Source: CBFGRU01 sp965651255
GTDB taxonomy: Bacteria > Planctomycetota > Phycisphaerae > Phycisphaerales > SM1A02
Reading direction: 5' to 3'
Length of the DNA stretch: 5,033 bases
Assembly (NCBI GenBank): GCA_965651255.1
Contig: CBFGRU010000226.1
Coordinates: 1 to 5,033, forward strand
The translations under genes and the position numbers were made by a program. Below the pieces are notes generated by a model, which worked only from the letters and a program-made list of their open reading frames with translations, was not told where the DNA came from and searched no databases. The stretch's first letter is position 1. Each line of letters opens with the position of its first letter. This document shows positions 1-5,033 of this stretch, piece by piece.

Positions 1-1054
1 TTCCTGTCTTGGCGTATTCGGCGAGCGTGTTCAGTCTGGCCACCGCGGGCTCGTCGAAGTGCTCCATCGCGACAAGGCCGGCGGTCATCGAAATCGGGTT
101 GGCGGAAAACGTTCCTGAATGGGGGAACAACAACCGCTTCGCCTGGGGGTTGAGGGTATCCATGACATCCGCGCGACCGGCCACAGCCCCGACCGGGAAC
201 CCGCCGCCGATCATCTTGCCGAGCGCGGTGAGGTCCGGCGTCAGGCCGTAGCGAGACTGGAGTCCGCCGTACTCGGCGCGGAATGTGATGATTTCATCAA
301 GTACCAGCAGCACGTTGTTGCGTGCAGTCCACTCGCGAATCGCAGCCACATACTCGGAGGTGGCGGGGTTCAGTCCCACGCGGTGGGGCATGAGGTCGAG
401 CAGCACGCAGGCCAATCGATTGGCGTTCTCATCAAGAATGCTGATGGTGCGCTCGAGGTCATTGAAAGGAAAGATGGCGGTGTCATCCAGCACACCCTGC
501 GGCGTACCGTGGACGAGCGGGACGCGATTCGGATGGTTGACATCGCCCCACGTGTCGGGCGTCGGCGACTGGCTGACTTCGGCATAGTCGTAGATGCCGT
601 GGTAGGCGCCTTCGGCCTTGGCGATCATGGGCCTGCCGGTGAATGCCCGTGCGGCCTTGATGGCGACCATGATGGCTTCGGTTCCGGAGTTCACGAAACG
701 AATCTTCTCGAAGCTCCGGTTGCGGCTGCACAGGTGCTCGGCGTACCGAACCTCGACCTCAGTAGCCACGTTGAAGGCGGTGCCGCGGTTCATCTGCCGG
801 GTCACGGCGCCGATGATGCGCGGGTCGGCATGGCCGTGGATGAGTGAAGCCATGTTGTTGGCGAAATCCAGCCGCGTTATGCCTTCGATGTCGGTGACGC
901 GACAGCCCTGTGCATGGTCGGCGTAAATCGGGCAGGGGTCGCGCAGCACCGCGTTGCGACTCACCCCGCCGGGGAGCATGCGCTGCGCGCGGGCATAGAT
1001 TTCGGCGCTGCGGGTTGTGGTGGCGGCAGGGTCAGATGAGCCGTGAGCGGTCAT
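1..1054 (-). CDS. Class III PLP aminotransferase, GSA/beta-amino-acid type (partial, C-terminus off the left edge)
   Basis: Translation of the minus strand from the ATG at 1054 gives 351 residues that run off the left edge. The family is usually about 430 residues, so roughly the last fifth is missing. Fold type I, class III aminotransferase features are clear: the phosphate-binding NSGTEA at 122-127, AYHG at 150-153, the cofactor aspartate in LDE at 252-254, the PLP Schiff-base lysine K280 in LGKMIGGGF, and HSGTFSANP at 312-320. The N-terminal PGGVSRNAV (28-36) carries a Ser-Arg pair resembling beta-phenylalanine aminotransferases, rather than the PGGVNSPVR of glutamate-1-semialdehyde aminomutase (recalled family motifs). 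The likely reaction is transamination of a beta-amino acid to a beta-keto acid in the cytosol, which suits the upstream aminomutase and CoA-transferase. The start overlaps the subunit B stop in ATGA, suggesting translational coupling. A GSA aminomutase (hemL) is the alternative, but this context does not suggest heme synthesis. The family is certain; the substrate is inferred. Confidence 0.9.
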   Translation of the reverse strand, partial: MTAHGSSDPAATTTRSAEIYARAQRMLPGGVSRNAVLRDPCPIYADHAQGCRVTDIEGITRLDFANNMASLIHGHADPRIIGAVTRQMNRGTAFNVATEVEVRYAEHLCSRNRSFEKIRFVNSGTEAIMVAIKAARAFTGRPMIAKAEGAYHGIYDYAEVSQSPTPDTWGDVNHPNRVPLVHGTPQGVLDDTAIFPFNDLERTISILDENANRLACVLLDLMPHRVGLNPATSEYVAAIREWTARNNVLLVLDEIITFRAEYGGLQSRYGLTPDLTALGKMIGGGFPVGAVAGRADVMDTLNPQAKRLLFPHSGTFSANPISMTAGLVAMEHFDEPAVARLNTLAEYAKTG

Positions 1055-1743
1055 GCATTGTTCCGTTCTGCGCGAGCGGACATTGGCAGCAGCGCCGCGC
1101 CGGTTCGCTGCTGCACATCATCGAACGATACTCCGGGGGCGAGTTCGTTCAGTCTGAATCCATCGGGGGTAATGTCGATCACCGCCAGATCAGTGTACAC
1201 ACGGTTCACCACGCCCCGGCCGGTCAGCGGAAGTGTGCACGAATCCACAAGCTTGGGTTCGCCGTTCTTGGTGCAATGGGTCGTGATGACGTACACGCGC
1301 TTGACGCCCGCGCACAGGTCCATCGCGCCGCCCACCGCGGGAATCGCATCGGCCTCGCCCGTTGACCAATTGGCCAGATCACCGTTCTGCGCAACCTGCA
1401 GCGCGCCCAGTACGCTTACATCGATGTGTCCGCCGCGGATCATCGCGAAACTGTCAGCGTGGTGAAAGTATGCAGCACCGGGCAACTCTGACACCATGCG
1501 CTTGCCCGCGTTGATCAGTTCCGGGTCGCCTTCGCCGGGCTTGGGTGATGGACCCATCCCGATCATGCCGTTCTCAGTGTGGTAGATCACCGTGCGTCCC
1601 TTGGGCACGTATCCCGCGATGAGTTCGGGAATCCCGATGCCGAGATTCACATACGAACCATTGGGAATGTCGCGGGCGACGCGCTCGGCCATCTGCTCGC
1701 GCGACCACCCCACGGTGCTGGCGGATTGCATCGCATGCATCAT
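1051..1743 (-). CDS. 3-oxoacid CoA-transferase subunit B (PcaJ/ScoB-like)
   Basis: A complete 230-residue protein, normal for the B (beta) subunit of family I CoA-transferases. It carries NLGIGIPELIA at 33-43, the catalytic glutamate E57 in HTENGMIGMGP, GGAMDL at 138-143 and PLTGRGVVNRVYTDLAV near 172-188. FHHADSFAMIRGGHID at 93-108 closely recalls PcaJ-type 3-oxoadipate CoA-transferases. E57 would form the glutamyl-CoA thioester that moves CoA from succinyl-CoA or acetyl-CoA to a beta-keto acid. The usual SENG motif reads TENG here, a conservative change that keeps the catalytic residue. The start at 1743 overlaps the subunit A stop by 4 nt (ATGA), with a GGAG about 10 nt upstream; in-frame ATG codons at residues 2 and 5 are alternative starts. 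It pairs with subunit A to make the active enzyme. The exact substrate is not proven; acetoacetate, 3-oxoadipate or another 3-oxoacid are all possible. Confidence 0.93.
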   Translation of the reverse strand: MMHAMQSASTVGWSREQMAERVARDIPNGSYVNLGIGIPELIAGYVPKGRTVIYHTENGMIGMGPSPKPGEGDPELINAGKRMVSELPGAAYFHHADSFAMIRGGHIDVSVLGALQVAQNGDLANWSTGEADAIPAVGGAMDLCAGVKRVYVITTHCTKNGEPKLVDSCTLPLTGRGVVNRVYTDLAVIDITPDGFRLNELAPGVSFDDVQQRTGAALLPMSARAERNNA

Positions 1744-2450
1744 GGGTAGGTTGCTCCGGCGGCGACGAGTTCGGATTCATGGGCGGGCTCGGCCACCTCG
1801 ACGACGCGCTCGACAAAGATGCCGGGTGTGATGACGACTTCGGGGTCGAGCTGTCCCGTCGCGACGATGCGCCGGGCCTGCACGATCGCGACATCGGCCG
1901 CCATCGCCATGATCGGGCCGAAGTTGCGCGCGGTCTTGTGGTACACGACGTTTCCGTAAGGGTCGGCCGCGTGCCCTTTGATCAGGGCGAAGTCTGCACG
2001 CAGTCCGCGCTCGAGCAGGTATGTGCGACCGTCAAACGTGCGGGACTCTTTGCCATCAGCCAGCGGCGTGCCCACGGCCGTGGGCGTATAGAACGCGGGA
2101 ATGCCCGCTCCACCCGCGCGGATGCGCTCGGCGAGTGTGCCCTGCGGAACGAGTTCCAGCTCGCACGCGCCGGATCGATAGAGTTCGGGAAAGACCGTCG
2201 AGTTGGCGGTGCGCGGAAACGAGCAGATGACCTTTCGCACGCGCCCCGCTTTGAACAGGGCAGCCAGGCCGACTTCGCCGCTGCCGCAATTGTTGCTGAT
2301 CACCGTCAGATCGCGCGCGCCATGATCGATGAGCGCGTGAATGAGTTCGATGGGACTGCCCGCCTCACCGAATCCGCCGACCATCACCACCGCGCCATCA
2401 AACACATCCGCGACGGCTTCGTGCACGCTGGCACACGCTTTGTTGATCAT
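1740..2450 (-). CDS. 3-oxoacid CoA-transferase subunit A (PcaI/ScoA-like)
   Basis: A complete 236-residue protein of the usual subunit A length. The family I CoA-transferase signature is intact at 18-33: DG, three hydrophobic residues, GGF, then G-S-P. Other conserved blocks are ISNNCGSGEVGLAAL (51-65), VICSFPR (74-80), ELVPQGTLAERIRAGGAGIPAFYTP split across 99-123, and ARNFGPIMAMAADVAIVQ (174-191), all close to PcaI/ScoA proteins. It supplies the CoA-binding half of the A/B enzyme. The ATG at 2450 follows the aminomutase stop by 32 nt and has a strong GAGGAG about 11 nt upstream at 2462-2467 (minus strand). Position between the aminomutase and subunit B shows it belongs to the same operon. 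The substrate cannot be read from the sequence. Its resemblance to 3-oxoadipate transferases is notable, but such enzymes are often promiscuous. Confidence 0.93.
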   Translation of the reverse strand: MINKACASVHEAVADVFDGAVVMVGGFGEAGSPIELIHALIDHGARDLTVISNNCGSGEVGLAALFKAGRVRKVICSFPRTANSTVFPELYRSGACELELVPQGTLAERIRAGGAGIPAFYTPTAVGTPLADGKESRTFDGRTYLLERGLRADFALIKGHAADPYGNVVYHKTARNFGPIMAMAADVAIVQARRIVATGQLDPEVVITPGIFVERVVEVAEPAHESELVAAGATYP

Positions 2451-2461
2451 GTCCGCATCCG

Positions 2462-2467
2462 CTCCTC
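2462..2467 (-). promoter_or_regulatory. Ribosome binding site of CoA-transferase subunit A
   Basis: On the minus strand GAGGAG lies in the 32-nt gap after the aminomutase stop, 11 nt before the ATG at 2450. It supports independent initiation of subunit A and fixes its start. Confidence 0.6.
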
Positions 2468-2482
2468 GACGGTCCAGCGCGC

Positions 2483-3934
2483 TTACACGCAGCCCGACCG
2501 CATGACCGCCAGGGAGGATGCCGGGTCGAACTTCGACTTCTTCACGCGGTTGTACGCATACAGACCCGCCTCATCAAACAGCACGCGGTCATCGTATCCA
2601 TCGAACCACAGCGCCTGCGGGTTGCGGCCGACGATGCACACCTTGCCCGCATCCGGTGCAGCGTGTGCGTTGCGCAGGATCTTGAAGATGACGACGCCGT
2701 TCTCCGAACCCTTCAGGCCGGGAATCGGCTCGTTGGTGACCGCAGCGACCTCGGTCTTGCCCTTGTAATGCGTGATCGACAGTCGAGCGTGCTTCTCAAC
2801 GCCGGAAAGACCCTTCTGCGAATCGTTGAGGATCTGCCACGCGCGCTCGATCGGGATGTTGAACGCTTTGTAGGCAACGATGTCGCGCCCGCAGAAGAAG
2901 TAATGGTTCTCGCCGCCCGCGCGCTTGAACTCGCGCTGCAGGATGCGCAGCGCATCCGCATCGTCGTTGATTCCCTTGATGATCGGCGCCTGGTTCTCGA
3001 CGGTCAGCCAGCCACGCGAAACGAGGCCGCGCATCGCCACGCCCGTATCGGGCACCCACTGCTTGAAGCCCTGAGAGTCCTCAACGTAGTTGCCCTCAGC
3101 ATCCTTCTGCAGAAACTCATCGGGGTGCTCGAAGTGCACCATCATGTGCAGCCCGACCTGCGGGTAGATCTCGTGGAAGCGGTCAAGCATGCTCAGGAAC
3201 GCATCGTCAAAACGCTTCGGGTAAAACGCCATCTCCTTCGTACCTATTCGGATCGACTCCACATCCGCCTCAGCGAGCGCCGCCAGCCACGCCGCGATCT
3301 TCCGATTGTTGAGCACCATCGGGTCACCGCCCGAAAGCAGAATCTCGCGGAGCTTCTCGCGTCCGGTCTCTGGATGCACCCCGCCATTGGCTGCGACTTC
3401 CGCGTTGTGGGTTTTGATGTAGGCCACGATCTCCGGAATCTGCGCCAGCCCCTTCTTGGCGACCGTGCCATCCTGACGAGCAATCTCCTTGCGGGCGATC
3501 AGCTCTTCGCGGTAGCAGAATCGGCAGTGTGCAGAACACGTCGAGATGACGTACATCAACCCCATCTCGTACTTGTGCAGCAAACCCTCCACCGGGCTGT
3601 AATCCATCTGAAAGCCGGGGTCCTCGGAACCCGCGAGATCCAGCGTCTCATCCGGACTGGCCTTGACCAATCGCCGAAGCGGGGCACTCCGACGGGCCAA
3701 CTCGTAAAAGTGCCGCGTCACTTTGACGGGCATGCGCGACTCGACATCTCGCTGGCCGCCTTTGAGCACGCGCAATTGCACGATCTCTTCCGGGCTGTAG
3801 AAATCCAGCATGTCCTGCGGCGCCTTCTCATCCAGAAACGGCGCCAGGCCATTGATGATCTCGCGCTTGTACGACGGATCTTCCACCGTCTCAAGAAACG
3901 CCTGCTCGCGCTTGGTGGGAACATACTCGGCCAT
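2483..3934 (-). CDS. KamA-family radical SAM 2,3-aminomutase, divergent (kamA-like)
   Basis: A 483-residue protein from the ATG at 3934, which has CCGGAG 8 nt upstream. The frame stays open into the divergent regulator gene, but that extension is rejected. The radical SAM cluster motif CxxxCxxC is C133-C137-C140, followed by Y141-R142, matching the arginine that binds the substrate carboxylate in lysine 2,3-aminomutase. LLSGGDP (199-205), IRIGT (228-232), VHFEHPDE (266-273) and IIKGIND (318-324) follow the KamA order. The family uses [4Fe-4S], S-adenosylmethionine and PLP to move an alpha-amino group to the beta carbon. Three differences stand out. The PGGGGK motif holding the PLP lysine is replaced by THYKGK (388-393), with K391 or K393 as possible substitutes. 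The two lysine-binding aspartates align with R350 and S386. About 20 extra residues sit near 277-299. Membership of the family is firm, but lysine as substrate is doubtful, and glutamate- or 2-aminoadipate-type substrates are candidates by inference. It is the first gene of the operon. Confidence 0.9.
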   Translation of the reverse strand: MAEYVPTKREQAFLETVEDPSYKREIINGLAPFLDEKAPQDMLDFYSPEEIVQLRVLKGGQRDVESRMPVKVTRHFYELARRSAPLRRLVKASPDETLDLAGSEDPGFQMDYSPVEGLLHKYEMGLMYVISTCSAHCRFCYREELIARKEIARQDGTVAKKGLAQIPEIVAYIKTHNAEVAANGGVHPETGREKLREILLSGGDPMVLNNRKIAAWLAALAEADVESIRIGTKEMAFYPKRFDDAFLSMLDRFHEIYPQVGLHMMVHFEHPDEFLQKDAEGNYVEDSQGFKQWVPDTGVAMRGLVSRGWLTVENQAPIIKGINDDADALRILQREFKRAGGENHYFFCGRDIVAYKAFNIPIERAWQILNDSQKGLSGVEKHARLSITHYKGKTEVAAVTNEPIPGLKGSENGVVIFKILRNAHAAPDAGKVCIVGRNPQALWFDGYDDRVLFDEAGLYAYNRVKKSKFDPASSLAVMRSGCV

Positions 3935-3974
3935 GCTGGGATCTCCGGTGCGAGAAAACGAGGGATCGATCGCC

Positions 3975-3998
3975 TGATTGTACCAAAGCGTACAATCA
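3975..3998. promoter_or_regulatory. 24-bp palindromic operator, probable RpiR-regulator site 1
   Basis: Perfect 9-bp arms, TGATTGTAC at 3975-3983 and GTACAATCA at 3990-3998, flank the 6-bp spacer CAAAGC. It lies between the divergent regulator and operon starts, where a dimeric helix-turn-helix protein would act. The arms contain TACAAT, so a bound regulator could cover a -10 box. Assignment to the adjacent RpiR protein is inference from position. Confidence 0.62.
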
Positions 3999-4007
3999 TA
4001 TCGACCA

Positions 4008-4027
4008 ATTGCAACGCCTAATACAAT
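4008..4027. promoter_or_regulatory. Imperfect second operator copy, site 2
   Basis: ATTGCA at 4008-4013 and TACAAT at 4022-4027 repeat the layout of site 1 (ATTGTA at 3977-3982 and TACAAT at 3991-3996), shifted by exactly 31 bp, about three helical turns. By eye 12 of 20 bases match between the sites, and the outer arms are best kept. An outer inverted repeat CCAATTG (4005-4011) and CAATTGG (4024-4030) frames it and touches the regulator's ribosome binding site, which would suit autoregulation. Confidence 0.42.
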
Positions 4028-4028
4028 T

Positions 4029-4033
4029 GGAGG
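4029..4033 (+). promoter_or_regulatory. Ribosome binding site that fixes the TTG start of the RpiR gene
   Basis: GGAGG lies 6 nt before the TTG at 4040. No in-frame ATG precedes the conserved N-terminus, so this strong Shine-Dalgarno sequence decides the start. It abuts the CAATTGG arm of the second palindrome. Confidence 0.7.
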
Positions 4034-4039
4034 CGGCCG

Positions 4040-4906
4040 TTGTCTATTCAGGACCTGATCGCAAAGAACAACAACGCCCTCACGCCAACCGAGCGCAGAA
4101 TCGCGAGGGTCATCCTCGAAGACCCCACCCGGCTTGCCTTTGGCACCGTGGCCGACCTCGCCCGCCATGCCCGCACCAGCGGCCCCTCGGTCGTTCGCTT
4201 TGCCGCCAAGCTCGGGTTCGAGGGCTACACCCAGCTCCAATCCTGGGTCCGGGAAGGCCTGGCCAGACAGCTATCCACGCCGAGCCAGCGCATTCGTCAG
4301 CAGGATACACCCGCCGCCGCACGCGGAAACATCGAGCAGGCGATCGCCATGACCTTCCAAACCCTCGATCCGCAGCGGCTTTCAGCCCTGGCCGAACCAT
4401 TGGCCACCGCCAACCACCTCTGGATCGTCTCCGGCGAGACATCCCTCGCCGGCGCTCACGTGCTACACAGCGGCCTTTCCATGCTCCGACCGCGGGTTCA
4501 CCTCACCTGCGAACATTCCATTGCACGCGACCTCTGTGGCGCCACCGCGGGCGATGCAGCCGTCATCATCGACTTCGCCAGGTACCGCAGAGTACCCATG
4601 CTCGCAACCAAAGCCCTCGCCGAGGCCGGCGTTCAACTCGTGGTCCTGACCGACGGCCCGCTGTCGCCGCTCGTCTCGCTCACCGAACTCTGGTGCTCGC
4701 TGAACATTCCCGCAGTAGGCCCGTTCGACAGCGCTGTGCCCACCGTCCTCGCCGTTGAACTCATCATCGCCCAGGTCGCGCAGAAACTTGGCGATGCCGG
4801 CCGCGAACGAATCGACCGCCTCGAATCGCTCTGGCAACACACCGCCACCTACATGCAGTACACCCCGCGCGACCAACGCGCAACCACGACCTACCCCTCA
4901 CCGTGA
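4040..4906 (+). CDS. RpiR-family (MurR/RpiR) transcriptional regulator: HTH plus SIS domain
   Basis: A complete 288-residue protein, the usual RpiR length, starting at TTG with GGAGG 6 nt upstream. The N-terminal helix-turn-helix domain spans about 1-77. It has the family hallmarks LTPTERRIARVILEDP (14-29) and TVADLARHARTSGPSVVRF (36-54), followed by AAKLGFEGYTQLQ. A SIS (phosphosugar isomerase-type) ligand domain covers about 110-250, with LWIVSGETSLAGAHVL (127-142) and AAVIIDFARYRRVP (173-186) at its core. The family mostly senses phosphorylated sugars, and members act as repressors or activators. This one is divergent from an amino-acid-type catabolic operon and shares a 105-bp region with two palindromes, so it probably controls that operon and itself. 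The ligand is unknown; an intermediate of the pathway is a reasonable guess. Direction of control cannot be read from the sequence. Confidence 0.92.
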   Translation: MSIQDLIAKNNNALTPTERRIARVILEDPTRLAFGTVADLARHARTSGPSVVRFAAKLGFEGYTQLQSWVREGLARQLSTPSQRIRQQDTPAAARGNIEQAIAMTFQTLDPQRLSALAEPLATANHLWIVSGETSLAGAHVLHSGLSMLRPRVHLTCEHSIARDLCGATAGDAAVIIDFARYRRVPMLATKALAEAGVQLVVLTDGPLSPLVSLTELWCSLNIPAVGPFDSAVPTVLAVELIIAQVAQKLGDAGRERIDRLESLWQHTATYMQYTPRDQRATTTYPSP

Positions 4907-5032
4907 ATTGCCCTCTGCCGCACATTTTTCAAGACTCTCTCGAATCTTCACCAATTCTCCGAGATTCGGGCGCGCTGATTTCACACCACCCAATTTCCAC
5001 CAAAATCCAGAGATCAGGCGCACCGCGCGACA
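4898..5032 (-). CDS. Possible C-terminal end of a convergent gene entering from the right edge (uncertain)
   Basis: A minus-strand frame is open from the right edge to a TGA at 4898-4900, giving 44 residues. They include a plausible hydrophilic tail, LGELVKIRESLEKCAAEG. It would overlap the 3' end of the regulator gene by 9 nt. No family is recognised. The third-position GC is about half, well below the neighbouring genes, and the stem-loop lies inside it, so it may be chance. A second minus frame is also open from the edge but stops earlier. Confidence 0.2.
   Translation of the reverse strand, partial: CRAVRLISGFWWKLGGVKSARPNLGELVKIRESLEKCAAEGNSR
4939..4970 (+). terminator. Weak stem-loop downstream of the regulator, possible terminator
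   Basis: CGAATCT at 4941-4947 pairs with AGATTCG at 4962-4968. A U-G and a C-G pair extend the stem outward to 4939/4970, leaving a 14-nt loop. It begins 33 nt after the regulator stop. No T-run follows on either strand, so it is not a standard intrinsic terminator. It may be a weak or factor-assisted transcription end, or chance. Confidence 0.3.
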
Positions 5033-5033
5033 C

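Larger units (their letters stand above)
3935..4039. promoter_or_regulatory. Divergent promoter/operator region between the aminomutase operon and the RpiR regulator
   Basis: These 105 bp separate two divergent genes and must hold the promoters for both. The part from about 3975 to 4030 is clearly richer in A and T than the flanking genes and holds two related palindromes. TACAAT hexamers resembling a -10 box occur on the plus strand at 3991-3996 and 4022-4027, and on the minus strand at 3977-3982. I could not find well-spaced -35 boxes, so no promoter is called exactly. Confidence 0.6.

Noticed and set aside
119..847. Plus-strand open frame (242 codons) opposite the aminotransferase
   Set aside because: The minus strand encodes all the class III aminotransferase motifs through this stretch; the plus frame shows none.
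1..1054. Glutamate-1-semialdehyde 2,1-aminomutase (hemL)
   Set aside because: The N-terminal substrate motif differs, and the gene is coupled to a CoA-transferase and aminomutase operon rather than heme genes. It remains the main alternative.
1779..2768. Plus-strand open frame (329 codons) opposite CoA-transferase subunit A and the aminomutase end
   Set aside because: It spans two real genes on the other strand, is rich in Arg, Asp and His, and has no family motif.
2483..3934. Firm annotation as lysine 2,3-aminomutase
   Set aside because: Both side-chain-binding aspartates and the PGGGGK motif are missing, so only the family name is supported.
2663..4021. Long plus-strand open frame (452 codons) opposite the aminomutase
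   Set aside because: It is antisense to a gene with clear radical SAM motifs. Its translation has the Arg/His/Leu/Asp-rich look of a complement of GC-rich code, with no recognisable domain.
3935..4240. N-terminal extension of the aminomutase to a 585-residue protein
   Set aside because: The extra 102 codons cross the palindromes, the divergent regulator's start and its HTH-coding region. The protein from 3934 already has family-like length and a ribosome binding site.
4009..4758. Plus-strand frame (249 codons) overlapping the RpiR gene in another frame
   Set aside because: It is Arg/Pro/His-rich with no domain, and the overlapping frame encodes a complete HTH-SIS protein with a better ribosome binding site.
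1..5033. CRISPR array, tRNA or rRNA gene, insertion sequence
   Set aside because: No regular short direct repeats, RNA gene signatures, transposase motifs or terminal inverted repeats were seen; nearly all the window is coding.

Overview
The window is GC-rich bacterial DNA with tightly packed genes. ATGA start/stop overlaps, Shine-Dalgarno sequences and a TTG start all point to a bacterium. The taxon cannot be fixed from five genes. A Gram-negative or planctomycete-like host is possible, but that is a guess.

Layout: positions 1-3934 hold a four-gene operon on the minus strand, transcribed right to left. It starts with a KamA-family (lysine 2,3-aminomutase-like) radical SAM enzyme at 2483-3934. 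Next come subunits A (1740-2450) and B (1051-1743) of a PcaIJ/ScoAB-type CoA-transferase. Last is a class III PLP aminotransferase of the glutamate-1-semialdehyde/beta-amino-acid type (1054 to the left edge, C-terminus missing). Gaps are 32 nt, then two 4-nt overlaps. A 105-bp intergenic region (3935-4039) separates the operon from a divergent RpiR-family regulator at 4040-4906 (+, TTG start). This region carries a 24-bp perfect-arm palindrome and, exactly 31 bp further on, a weaker copy of it; both are probable operators. The right end (4907-5033) has no clear gene, only a weak stem-loop and an open frame entering from the edge.

How the genes fit together (inference): the enzymes form a chemically consistent route. 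An aminomutase moves an alpha-amino group to the beta position, an aminotransferase turns the beta-amino acid into a beta-keto acid, and the CoA-transferase activates it to a beta-ketoacyl-CoA ready for thiolysis. The gene set resembles the Bacillus subtilis kamA-yodPQRST cluster without the acetyltransferase and deacetylase.

The main point of interest is that the aminomutase keeps the radical SAM core but lacks the glycine-rich PLP-lysine motif (PGGGGK) and both aspartates that bind the lysine side chain in true lysine 2,3-aminomutase. Its substrate is therefore probably not lysine. Together with the PcaIJ-like transferase, this makes an acidic amino acid such as 2-aminoadipate or glutamate a testable candidate.
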